This document shows positions 1-5,791 of a DNA stretch of 13,051 nt, one piece after another. Each line of letters begins with the position of its first letter. The first letter of the stretch is position 1. The notes under the pieces are model-generated. The model made no database searches, was not told the DNA's origin, and saw only the letters and a list, made by a program, of their open reading frames with translations. The position numbers and the translations under genes were made by a program. Where the stretch lies: NCBI GenBank assembly GCA_002780135.1, contig PEWA01000041.1, forward strand, positions 1-13,051, written 5' to 3'. This DNA is from Candidatus Shapirobacteria bacterium CG06_land_8_20_14_3_00_40_12 (GTDB taxonomy: Bacteria; Patescibacteriota; Microgenomatia; UBA12405).

Positions 1-2
1 TT

Positions 3-650
3 TCACGTTTAATCAGGTATCCAGAAAAATTTATCGATGTTAAAAACTGTAAATCTTGCAAACATATCATCGCAAACTCCAAATTTTCTCAAACTAACCT
101 CAGAAAAATTTACCAAAAAAATTCTTTCGTAATATATCCCGGAATGAAACCTATCTCACCAATCAATATAAAAATCAGGAATAATCATAAATTTCTCTCA
201 TTTGGCCTCCTGACAATGCTAAAAGGTCATCACATTTCCGCACAACTTGTGCCATCCGTTGACATTCTCGGGCAAAAATCACACGAAAACATATGGAAAT
301 ACCTACCAAAAAATAAAAAAATTATTACTAACGTTAAAGAAAAAGATAAAAGCGAGTTTTTTCAAAAATATTCGTTCTTCTTGGCAAGCCAAATAAACGA
401 ACCATTTGGACTGACCACTTTAGAGGCTATATCAAACAATTGTTATGTCTTTGGAAGAAATGAAGGTGGAACTACAGAAATAATAAAAGATGGTATAAAT
501 GGAACAATTTTACCAGTAAATAATCTTAAGAAGGCGAAAGATATCATCAACATAATTAGTAAAAAAAAGACCATAACATTCAAAAAAACTTGTATAATTG
601 ACTGGGGTTATACAACCAAACAAGTTCTTGATTACATAAAACATGTCTAA
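3..650 (+). CDS. Glycosyltransferase family 4 (GT-B), C-terminal part; 5' end outside window
   Basis: The reading frame is open from the first bases of the window, so the gene starts upstream; about 215 codons are visible of the 350-400 usual for the family. The visible part starts in the middle linker (IIANSKFSQTNLRKIY, then a VIYPGMKP-like turn) and includes the donor-binding EX7E motif, EPFGLTTLE, with the two glutamates encoded at 399-401 and 423-425. A GGTTEIIKDGINGTILP stretch follows, typical of the GT4 nucleotide-sugar pocket. GT4 enzymes transfer a sugar from an activated donor to a growing glycan at the inner membrane face; donor and acceptor cannot be told from sequence. The stop overlaps the next gene by 8 bp, which suggests translational coupling in a surface-polysaccharide operon. 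Base composition is clearly more AT-rich than the next gene. The family call is firm; the substrate is unknown. Confidence 0.88.
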   Translation, partial: SRLIRYPEKFIDVKNCKSCKHIIANSKFSQTNLRKIYQKNSFVIYPGMKPISPINIKIRNNHKFLSFGLLTMLKGHHISAQLVPSVDILGQKSHENIWKYLPKNKKIITNVKEKDKSEFFQKYSFFLASQINEPFGLTTLEAISNNCYVFGRNEGGTTEIIKDGINGTILPVNNLKKAKDIINIISKKKTITFKKTCIIDWGYTTKQVLDYIKHV

Positions 651-1410
651 CATTTCCCTCCTCCTCCTCACCAAAAACGAATCGGAAAATTTAAAGAGGT
701 GGAAAAAATGGCTTCCAAAACTTAAAAGGGTTGATGAATTGGTGGTGGTCGATGATAATTCCACCGATGATACCAAGAAAATCGTTAATAATTTCCAGTC
801 CGAAAAATTAAAAATAAACCTTTTTAATAGGGGATTGGAGGGTGATTTTTCCACCCAGCGTAACTTTGCTATCTCCAAAGCCAAAAACGAGTGGGTTTTA
901 TTTATCGACGCCGATGAAGAACCATCTGATAAACTCATTCGTTTTTTAAACACCGAAGAACTCAATCCTAAAATTTGCTTCGCCTTCAAACGACATTTAA
1001 TCTATATTGATCAAGTTGTTGCCCACGGCCAAGCTCAAAAAGATTATCCTATCCGCCTTTTCACTAAAAATTCCGGCGAATTTGTTAATCCCATTCACGA
1101 AGTTTGGAAAACCGACTCTTGTGTGGTTAGAATTAATAAACCCCTCAATCATTATTCCGCTCCCAATCTGAAAACATTCATCAATAAACTCAATACTTAT
1201 TCTACCCTCCGTGCTAAAGAGCTCTTCGAAAAACATATCCCCGTCAATCTTTTTCAAATCATTTTCTACCCCCTAGCCAAATTTATTCAAACTTATATTT
1301 GGCACCTGGGTTTTCTTGATGCCATTCCCGGCATCATCATTTGCACCAGTCTCAGCTTCTACAGCTTTCTCGTCCGCTCAAAACTATGGCGACTTTATCA
1401 CGCCTCCTGA
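643..1410 (+). CDS. Glycosyltransferase family 2 (GT-A), WaaE/KdtX-like
   Basis: This is a 255-residue GT-A fold enzyme. The N-terminus reads LLLLTKNESENL with VVVDDNSTDDT at about residues 34-43, the nucleotide-sugar binding strand. FIDADEE at residues 87-93 carries the DXD-type metal site (D89, D91). The layout resembles the small GT2 enzymes related to WaaE/KdtX, which add a sugar to lipid-linked or core glycans. A hydrophobic C-terminal stretch (about 205-250) probably associates with the membrane. The ATG lies within the end of the upstream GT4 gene (8-bp overlap), and the 3' end overlaps the following membrane protein, so all three are probably co-transcribed and coupled. No Shine-Dalgarno site is visible. 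Codons are more C-rich than in the preceding gene. Donor sugar and acceptor are unknown. Confidence 0.9.
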   Translation: MSNISLLLLTKNESENLKRWKKWLPKLKRVDELVVVDDNSTDDTKKIVNNFQSEKLKINLFNRGLEGDFSTQRNFAISKAKNEWVLFIDADEEPSDKLIRFLNTEELNPKICFAFKRHLIYIDQVVAHGQAQKDYPIRLFTKNSGEFVNPIHEVWKTDSCVVRINKPLNHYSAPNLKTFINKLNTYSTLRAKELFEKHIPVNLFQIIFYPLAKFIQTYIWHLGFLDAIPGIIICTSLSFYSFLVRSKLWRLYHAS

Positions 1411-2462
1411 TCTATCCTCTGCTCTTTTTCTTCTTTCTGGGGCAATTAGGACGCCTAAATTGGGGTTCCTTTAGTTTTCCCATCCTCGATATTTGTATAG
1501 TTGCCTTTTCTTTAACTAATTTCCTTACCCGGAGGCAAACCATTAAACCAAACAAATTCCTACTTATCTTTCTTCTAATTGCCGTTATTTCCAACTTAAT
1601 TCACCTCCCCGGTTACCATCTGCCACCGTTTCAGTCTTGGTTTTATCTTCTTAGGCTTCTTTCACTTACTCTGCTTATTATTTACCCCCCCAAACTTACC
1701 TCAACTCAAAATAGATTTCTTGAAATTGTTCTTTTTTCTTCGCTCCTTTTTGGGTTTATTCAATACACTCTCTGGCCCGATTTTACCGCTTTCTTGGCCT
1801 TTAATTGGGACCCCCATTTATATCGCCTGGTCGGTACTTTTTTTGACCCGACTTTCACCGGACTTATTTTTTTGTTTTTCCTTATCCGGCTCTATTTTTC
1901 CACCTATCACTCCCGTTTACTTTTTATCGCTCTGACCTATATTGGACTGGCTCTCACCTATAGTCGTACTTCTCTGCTTTGCTTTTTAGCCGCCTTTACC
2001 TTTATCGCCGTCAGAAAAAAAACCAAAAAAATATTTGTTATCGCCCTTAGCTGTGTTCTTCTGACCATAATCATTCTCCCTCGAGCCCCGGGGGAGGGGA
2101 CTAAATTAGAACGAACCAGCTCTATTTTTGCTAAAATCAAAAATTATCAGGAAGGCATTAGCCTTTTTACTATCTCACCCATCACTGGGGTTGGCTACAA
2201 TAATTTACCCTACCTTCGTCCAAACCCAACATCACATGCCAATTCCGGTTTTGACGGCAGTCTCCTAACCATTGCTATCACCACTGGCATATTTGGGTTA
2301 ATTTTCTTATGTCTTGGTCTCCGTTTCGAATTCATCCATGGCTCTCTTCTCTATCAAACACTGCTCCTGATTCTTTTGTTGCACTCCCTTTTTTCTAATT
2401 CCCTCTTTTATCCTTGGATTACTCTTTTATTGGCTCTTACTAAACTCAAAAGTCGTAAGTGA
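1386..2462 (+). CDS. O-antigen ligase / polymerase-like (Wzy/WaaL-type) polytopic membrane protein
   Basis: This is a highly hydrophobic protein of 358 residues with about ten predicted membrane segments. A YSRTSLLCFLAAF stretch is followed by a larger loop containing TGVGYNNLPYLRPN and HANSGFDGSLLTIAITTG. That arrangement of a conserved Arg-Ser helix, a long extracytoplasmic loop and a late HxxSGFD/LL segment is typical of the O-antigen ligase/polymerase superfamily (Wzy_C/PF04932 type). Such proteins join lipid-linked glycans outside the membrane. I chose the ATG at 1386 because the protein then begins with a membrane segment (MATLSRLLIYPLLFF). An in-frame ATG at 1341 would add 15 polar residues deep inside the upstream gene. 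With 1386 the overlap with the GT2 gene is 25 bp. The 3' end overlaps the convergent gene by 17 bp. Ligase and polymerase cannot be separated by eye. Confidence 0.75.
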   Translation: MATLSRLLIYPLLFFFFLGQLGRLNWGSFSFPILDICIVAFSLTNFLTRRQTIKPNKFLLIFLLIAVISNLIHLPGYHLPPFQSWFYLLRLLSLTLLIIYPPKLTSTQNRFLEIVLFSSLLFGFIQYTLWPDFTAFLAFNWDPHLYRLVGTFFDPTFTGLIFLFFLIRLYFSTYHSRLLFIALTYIGLALTYSRTSLLCFLAAFTFIAVRKKTKKIFVIALSCVLLTIIILPRAPGEGTKLERTSSIFAKIKNYQEGISLFTISPITGVGYNNLPYLRPNPTSHANSGFDGSLLTIAITTGIFGLIFLCLGLRFEFIHGSLLYQTLLLILLLHSLFSNSLFYPWITLLLALTKLKSRK

Positions 2463-3165
2463 TAATAATCTTTTTTCGGGTTTCATTGCCTGCCAAATCG
2501 GAAACTATTATTTCTATATCATTTTTTCCGGCATTAAGCTGAATTCGGATATTAAAACTTCCCTCATCGTCAACCATGGCTAAACGGTTATTCACAGTCA
2601 CACTAACTCCTTTTTCACTCTTGCCTCCTACTTCATACTCAGCCATATCAACTTTTAGGTTTTCCTCTGTCGGGTTAGTCATTACCAACTCCGGCGCTAT
2701 ACTGTCATAAACCACATTCACCATCCTCGATAATTCACTGCTACCCTTTCCCTCCTTAGTGACCTGGGCCGCAAAAATATTTTCCCCGCTCTCCAATATC
2801 ACCCCCACAAAATCAAATTCACCCTTATCGTTAACTTCAGTCTTACCAATAGAAACGTCGTTCTTTAAAAGTTCAACTATTGTTTTTGGTTCAGCCACTC
2901 CACCAACCTTGATAACGCCACTATTAGTTGCCTCGAAGGGAATTATTAGTCGTGGCGGTAATGGAGGTAAAACTTTTTCCACTTGATCTTTTATCTCTCT
3001 GTTTTTTACTTCTCCCAAAAATACTGAAAATCTAACCAGAAGCGGCAAACCAAAAGTCAGTACCAGAAGAAAAGCTGATACTGTAATCAATCCTAAAAAT
3101 ACCGTCTTTTTAGTAATTTCTTCATCATTTTTCCGATCCCGCCTCGATTTATAAAATTCCGCCAT
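2446..3165 (-). CDS. Membrane-anchored protein with two bacterial Ig-like domains
   Basis: This protein of 239 residues has a short charged cytoplasmic N-terminus (MAEFYKSRRDRKNDEE), one membrane helix at about residues 21-48, a Pro-rich spacer (LPPLPPRLIIP), then two beta-rich repeats at about 68-150 and 152-239. Both show Ig-like spacing: a G.A.P.T.VEL...V.D.G.F.F....E.GEN.... pattern, and the second ends in LNAGKNDIEIIVSDLAGNET. This resembles the glucodextranase-domain-B-like/Big families common in cell-surface proteins. I infer an extracytoplasmic adhesive or structural role; no catalytic motif is visible. I chose the ATG at 3165 over one at 3213. The longer form would run through the 3' part of tRNA-Thr, and a TATAAT box sits 9 nt upstream of 3165. 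It is convergent with the polysaccharide operon. Confidence 0.75.
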   Translation of the reverse strand: MAEFYKSRRDRKNDEEITKKTVFLGLITVSAFLLVLTFGLPLLVRFSVFLGEVKNREIKDQVEKVLPPLPPRLIIPFEATNSGVIKVGGVAEPKTIVELLKNDVSIGKTEVNDKGEFDFVGVILESGENIFAAQVTKEGKGSSELSRMVNVVYDSIAPELVMTNPTEENLKVDMAEYEVGGKSEKGVSVTVNNRLAMVDDEGSFNIRIQLNAGKNDIEIIVSDLAGNETRKKIIITYDF

Positions 3166-3174
3166 GGTATCCCT

Positions 3175-3180
3175 ATTATA
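3175..3180 (-). promoter_or_regulatory. -10 box for the Ig-like protein gene
   Basis: A perfect TATAAT on the minus strand lies 9 nt upstream of the ATG at 3165 and 6 nt past the 3' end of tRNA-Thr. No convincing -35 element is visible; that region lies inside the tRNA. The spacing predicts a 5' leader of about 2-4 nt. The AGGG between box and start could be a weak ribosome site only if transcription began further upstream. Confidence 0.55.
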
Positions 3181-3186
3181 CTCCGG

Positions 3187-3257
3187 AGCCGATAGGTAGA
3201 ATTGGACTACCATCGACGGTTTACGAAACCGCTGCTCTACCGTTGAGCTATATCGGC
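3187..3257 (-). tRNA. tRNA-Thr (anticodon CGT)
   Basis: The 71-nt cloverleaf can be drawn completely. The acceptor is GCCGATA pairing with TATCGGC, the D-stem GCTC/GAGC encloses a loop containing GG, and the anticodon stem GCGGT/ACCGT carries loop TTCGTAA. The anticodon CGT reads ACG. The variable loop has 4 nt and the T-stem GGTAG/CTACC closes loop TCCAATT. The discriminator is T. CCA is not encoded (CCG follows). Position 55 in the T-loop is C rather than the usual T, so the standard pseudouridine at this site cannot form. The gene lies 4 bp after tRNA-Gly on the same strand. Confidence 0.93.
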
Positions 3258-3261
3258 CAGG

Positions 3262-3332
3262 AGCGGCTAGAGGGAATCGGACCCTCGACTAATCCTTGGG
3301 AAGGACTCGTTTTACCACTAAACCATAGCCGC
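3262..3332 (-). tRNA. tRNA-Gly (anticodon CCC)
   Basis: This is a 71-nt cloverleaf: acceptor GCGGCTA/TAGCCGC, D-stem GTTT/AAAC with loop AGTGGTA, anticodon stem AGTCC/GGATT with loop TTCCCAA (anticodon CCC, codon GGG), variable AGTC, and T-stem GAGGG/CCCTC with loop TCCGATT. The discriminator is T and CCA is not encoded. As in tRNA-Thr, T-loop position 55 is C. The gene starts 13 bp past the stop codon of the LysM gene, so it may be co-transcribed with it. Confidence 0.94.
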
Positions 3333-3345
3333 CGATTCTTTTATT

Positions 3346-3876
3346 TTATCGTAAGCGCAACGTCATTCCAATTTCCAGTCTGTTTGGATTAATTATCTTG
3401 TCTCTGTTTAGCTCCCAAATCTTTTTCCATTGATATCCATCTTTAAAATAGGTGGTGGCAATTTTCCACAAATTATCACCCTTTATTACTTTATACTCAC
3501 CCGGAATCTCGACCGTTTCCTTTTGTTTTTGAGTCAAAGTTGGCACAATTAACTTTTGGCCAATTTCAATTTTACTGGGGTTTGAAATTTTATTTTCTTT
3601 GGCAATTATTTCCCACTTATATCCGTCTCCATAGGTAATTTGGGCAATTCTCCATAAATTATCACCTTTCTTAACATCATAATTACTCATACCCCCCACT
3701 GTCTCCTTTGGTTTTTCTAATGTTTCATTTTGCTGACTTAAACCAGGTAAACTTATATTTCCTTTTCCTCGTCTTACAAAATTAGAAATCAAGAAAATAA
3801 TTATCACCACCACCATCAAACCCAACAGCATACTAATGGTTTCTTCTTTTTTTTCACCGGATAAATTTTTGCTCAT
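3346..3876 (-). CDS. Membrane-anchored protein with two LysM domains
   Basis: The protein has 176 residues: a short cytoplasmic N-terminus, one membrane helix at about 16-33 (LLGLMVVVIIIFLISNF), a polar linker, LysM1 at about 66-112 (YDVKKGDNLWRIA...NPSKIEIGQKLIVP) and LysM2 at about 128-176 (YKVIKGDNLWKIA...NPNRLEIGMTLRLR). LysM domains bind GlcNAc-containing polymers such as peptidoglycan, so this protein probably tethers or organises the cell wall outside the membrane. Each LysM has an inserted DGYKW/DGYQW-type turn, giving the slightly long form also seen in the XkdP/YgaU type. No catalytic domain is present. The gene has its own -35/-10 promoter and is followed at once by tRNA-Gly and tRNA-Thr on the same strand. 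Confidence 0.93.
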   Translation of the reverse strand: MSKNLSGEKKEETISMLLGLMVVVIIIFLISNFVRRGKGNISLPGLSQQNETLEKPKETVGGMSNYDVKKGDNLWRIAQITYGDGYKWEIIAKENKISNPSKIEIGQKLIVPTLTQKQKETVEIPGEYKVIKGDNLWKIATTYFKDGYQWKKIWELNRDKIINPNRLEIGMTLRLR

Positions 3877-3881
3877 AGCCT

Positions 3882-3910
3882 AACATAACGTCTGACAGTC
3901 CTATAGTCAA
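3882..3910 (-). promoter_or_regulatory. Promoter of the LysM gene
   Basis: On the minus strand, TTGACT (3910-3905) is separated by exactly 17 nt from TATGTT (3887-3882), and only 5 nt separate the -10 from the ATG at 3876. The -35 matches the consensus at 5 of 6 positions. The spacing places the transcription start at or next to the start codon, that is, a leaderless message. Confidence 0.65.
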
Positions 3911-3924
3911 CTTTCAACATCCAA

Positions 3925-4221
3925 TTATCTCCGAACAATAATCTCATCATCGTAAACTTGTCCTAATTTTTTTATAAACTCATTTATTATTTTTATAAAA
4001 CTATTTAACATAATCATATTTATCTTATAGATTCTTTCTTTACCCTCAACCTTACATTCAACTAATTTCAAATCTCTTAATTCCTTTAAAATCATTGATA
4101 CCTGTGGTTGAGAAAGTTTTGTCTCTTTTACTATTTCTCCTACTTTAATTTCCTTTTTTGTTAACAATACTAAAATTTTTCTTCTTTTTTCATTTTTAAT
4201 AATCTCATATATATTGTCCAT
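3925..4221 (-). CDS. Small ArsR-type winged-helix transcriptional regulator
   Basis: This 98-residue protein has a single winged helix-turn-helix. The pattern KNEKRRKILVLLTKKEIKVGEIVKETKLSQPQVSMILKEL is the ArsR/SmtB-like helix-turn-helix, with the recognition helix at about residues 37-49, followed by LVECKVEGKERIYKIN, the beta-hairpin wing. The C-terminal helix (about 72-92) is the usual dimerisation helix. The ELCVC-type metal site of ArsR/SmtB is absent and only one Cys is present, so classic thiol metal sensing is unlikely; the ligand is unknown. I chose the ATG at 4221 rather than 4338 because the added residues would lack any domain and overlap ndk, and because TATAAT lies 6 nt upstream of 4221. 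The gene is very AT-rich. A palindrome just upstream suggests autoregulation. Confidence 0.85.
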   Translation of the reverse strand: MDNIYEIIKNEKRRKILVLLTKKEIKVGEIVKETKLSQPQVSMILKELRDLKLVECKVEGKERIYKINMIMLNSFIKIINEFIKKLGQVYDDEIIVRR

Positions 4222-4227
4222 ACATAG

Positions 4228-4233
4228 ATTATA
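4228..4233 (-). promoter_or_regulatory. -10 box of the ArsR-type regulator
   Basis: A perfect TATAAT on the minus strand lies 6 nt before the ATG at 4221, which would put the transcription start on the A of the start codon. No good -35 is visible; the palindrome at 4238-4263 occupies that position. The region is AT-rich, so a chance match is possible. Confidence 0.5.
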
Positions 4234-4237
4234 TAAT

Positions 4238-4263
4238 AGTATATACATATTAGTATATATACT
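4238..4263. promoter_or_regulatory. Candidate operator (inverted repeat) between the ArsR-type gene and ndk
   Basis: The inverted repeat AGTATATA - 10 nt - TATATACT lies 17-42 bp upstream of the regulator start and about 45 bp before ndk. Its 26-bp size and two-fold symmetry suit a winged-helix dimer. It covers the -35 region of the regulator promoter and ends 8 bp before the putative ndk -35. Binding could therefore repress the regulator and possibly affect ndk. The low complexity (TA-rich) lowers confidence. Confidence 0.45.
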
Positions 4264-4270
4264 TACATAG

Positions 4271-4299
4271 TTGCAAAGCCGTCTTTTTACCGCCACAAT
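4271..4299 (+). promoter_or_regulatory. Possible ndk promoter
   Basis: TTGCAA (4271-4276), 17 nt, CACAAT (4294-4299), then 9 nt to the ATG at 4309. Each hexamer matches only 4 of 6 consensus positions. The spacing agrees with the other promoters in the window, which is the main support. Confidence 0.35.
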
Positions 4300-4308
4300 A
4301 CCCTCAAT

Positions 4309-4920
4309 ATGAAGAACTTTGACGACAAGCAGGAACAAAGTTTAGTAATTGTCAAACCAGATGGTGTTCAGAGAAGCCTAATTGGAGAAATTATAAAACG
4401 TTACGAACAATGTGGCCTAAAACTGGTTGCCATTAAAATAATTGTTCCGTCCCGAGATTTGGCTCTTAAACATTATTCGGTCGATCCGGAATGGTCTCTT
4501 AAAACTGGTACTAAAAGCATCGAAGCCGCCAAAGCCCGGGAAAGAAAATTGTTTTCCGAAGATCCCTTAATTGTCGCCGAAAAGATAAAAAAAACTTTAG
4601 TTAATTATTTAAGTTCAGGGCCAGTTGTTCCCATGGTCTGGCAAGGTATGGGAGCTGTGGCCATTATTCGGAAAATCACCGGTGGCACCGAACCGCTCAC
4701 TTCAGCTCCAGGTACAATCAGGGGTGATTTTACCATCGATTCTTATCCAGCCTCTGACCTTGACAATCGATCAGTCAGAAACATCATTCACGCTTCCGGT
4801 TCAATAGGGGAAGCTAAAAACGAAATTCCTCTCTGGTTTGATAAAAAAGAAATAATTAGTTATCGTCTAATTTCCGAGGCCATTATCTACGATGTTAATC
4901 TCGATGGTATTTTAGAATAA
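4309..4920 (+). CDS. ndk: Nucleoside diphosphate kinase, long form
   Basis: Ndk moves the gamma phosphate of NTPs to NDPs through a phosphohistidine. The start EQSLVIVKPDGVQRSLIGEII contains the conserved KPDG (K16), and NIIHASG holds the catalytic His at residue 161, followed by EAKNEIPLWF. The GTIRGDF segment before it is also diagnostic. At 203 residues it is about 60 longer than the usual ~140. The extra residues lie between the first helix and SGPVVPMVWQG (about 58-105, rich in Lys/Glu) with a short C-terminal tail. This matches a known long-form Ndk seen in some archaea and bacteria, so it is not a fusion. All visible active-site blocks are intact. It is divergent from the ArsR-type gene, and no Shine-Dalgarno site precedes the ATG. 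Confidence 0.95.
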   Translation: MKNFDDKQEQSLVIVKPDGVQRSLIGEIIKRYEQCGLKLVAIKIIVPSRDLALKHYSVDPEWSLKTGTKSIEAAKARERKLFSEDPLIVAEKIKKTLVNYLSSGPVVPMVWQGMGAVAIIRKITGGTEPLTSAPGTIRGDFTIDSYPASDLDNRSVRNIIHASGSIGEAKNEIPLWFDKKEIISYRLISEAIIYDVNLDGILE

Positions 4921-4929
4921 GCTTTTTTC

Positions 4930-4938
4930 TGATATACT
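4930..4938 (+). promoter_or_regulatory. Extended -10 promoter of the CarD-like gene
   Basis: TGATATACT is an extended -10 (TGn plus TATACT at 4933-4938), with a weak TTTAGA 16 nt upstream (4911-4916) overlapping the end of ndk. The start codon is 19 nt downstream. The same TGATATA core precedes lemA and the small gene at 5725. Confidence 0.55.
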
Positions 4939-4957
4939 AGGTCTACTCCCCAAATCT

Positions 4958-5464
4958 ATGACCGATTTTAAAGTTGGCGACCACATTGTTGATTTCGAAA
5001 ATATTTATCAAATTTACGCTGTTAAAACCCAAAAAGATCTCAAAGGTGCTCCAGTAAAATGTTTTTTTTACCGGCCTCTTGAAGCCAGTGAACGGGATAA
5101 GTCAGTGGTAGCCTCGGTTCCGATTGATAATGTTGCCAAAAGTGGCCTGCGACACCTGATTTCCAAGGATGGAGTCAAGGAATTTTTTAAACTCTTGGGT
5201 AAACCTCTGGACACTGCTCTTTTATTTGAACCCAAACTTACCAAAGAAGCCCTTTATTTAAATGATCCCATCAAAACCGTCCCTATTCTCAAATTGCTTT
5301 TTCAAAACAAAATTCAAACTGCTGAAAAATTTGCCAAAACCAATAGTGAAGTTATGGAAAGAATTGTCAAACATCTTTCAGACGAAATCGCCTTTGTCAC
5401 CAAAAAATCTTTTAAATCTATCCACAGCCAAATTCTCTCGACTCTCAAAAAATCCTCAACTTAA
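4958..5464 (+). CDS. CarD/CdnL-like RNA polymerase-binding protein (divergent)
   Basis: The protein has 168 residues, close to the 160-170 of the CdnL/CarD family. The N-terminal FKVGDHIVDFENIYQIYAV resembles the family's opening beta barrel (RNA polymerase interaction domain). VPIDNVAKSGLRHLIS at about residues 49-64 closely follows the PVDNAxxVGLRxLIS motif that closes this domain. The remainder (about 68-168) is helical, matching the DNA-contacting C-terminal domain. These proteins bind the beta subunit and stabilise the open promoter complex. The family's Gly-rich start (YPxxGVG) is replaced by DFENIYQ, so the member is divergent and the call rests mainly on the DNVxxxGLRxLIS block and length. 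Its 3' end is followed by a 36-bp convergent gap. An alternative is an unrelated SH3-like regulator. Confidence 0.6.
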   Translation: MTDFKVGDHIVDFENIYQIYAVKTQKDLKGAPVKCFFYRPLEASERDKSVVASVPIDNVAKSGLRHLISKDGVKEFFKLLGKPLDTALLFEPKLTKEALYLNDPIKTVPILKLLFQNKIQTAEKFAKTNSEVMERIVKHLSDEIAFVTKKSFKSIHSQILSTLKKSST

Positions 5465-5500
5465 GATTAAAAACTTGATTCTTGATCCCACAACACTATT

Positions 5501-5725
5501 CTAATTAAACCCAACTGGTTGACACCTTCCTACAAACAAGCGATTATCTCCCATACTCGCTAATCCCGATAAACTATTTACATTCACCCTAACCCGGTTC
5601 TGGTAAGCACACCCACTATGACACCTGGCAGCTACCAGACAAACAGCAGTATCATTATCACTAAGTCTTAACACATCTCCTAAATTCGCCCCGCATATCG
5701 CTTTTCTCTCAAGCCTTTTTCTCAT
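5501..5725 (-). CDS. Small cysteine-rich protein of unknown function
   Basis: I do not recognise this 74-residue reading frame. It has a basic start (MRKRLERK) and then a beta-like alternation of hydrophobic and polar residues (VLRLSDNDTAVCLVAARC, NRVRVNVNSL, NRLFVGRCQPVGF). Five cysteines occur (11, 29, 35, 39, 68); C35-H36-S-G-C39 could be part of a metal site or disulfide pair. No membrane helix or signal peptide is seen. Support for a real gene is a strong extended -10 (TGATATAAT at 5744-5736) placed 10 nt before the ATG at 5725. A second in-frame ATG at 5755 overlaps another TATAAT and is less likely. If it is not a gene, positions 5465-5791 would be a 327-bp non-coding gap, unusual in this dense window. 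Confidence 0.5.
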   Translation of the reverse strand: MRKRLERKAICGANLGDVLRLSDNDTAVCLVAARCHSGCAYQNRVRVNVNSLSGLASMGDNRLFVGRCQPVGFN

Positions 5726-5735
5726 CTTAACCGGT

Positions 5736-5744
5736 ATTATATCA
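5736..5744 (-). promoter_or_regulatory. Extended -10 promoter of the small Cys-rich gene
   Basis: TGATATAAT on the minus strand (TATAAT at 5741-5736) is identical to the lemA extended -10. The ATG at 5725 follows after 10 nt, which predicts a leader of only about 4 nt. A second TATAAT at 5759-5754 lies just upstream. Confidence 0.5.
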
Positions 5745-5791
5745 AACAGTTTCATTATAAGGCGGGTAGTCTGGGATGCTGTAGGAACTTA

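Noticed and set aside
510..989. 159-codon open frame on the minus strand over the end of GT4 and start of GT2
   Set aside because: It lies opposite two clear glycosyltransferase genes, shows no domain pattern and spans their junction; a shadow frame.
1341..1385. Earlier ATG for the O-antigen ligase-like gene
   Set aside because: It would add 15 polar residues before the first membrane helix and lies deep inside the GT2 gene; the ATG at 1386 fits the family better.
3187..3332. The -CC after tRNA-Thr and tRNA-Gly read as an encoded CCA tail
   Set aside because: The third base is G or T, not A, in these two genes, and the Asp and Lys genes lack the tail entirely.
4913..4932. Intrinsic terminator after ndk (GCTTTTTTCT)
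   Set aside because: A T-run is present but no stable GC-bearing stem precedes it, and it overlaps the next promoter.
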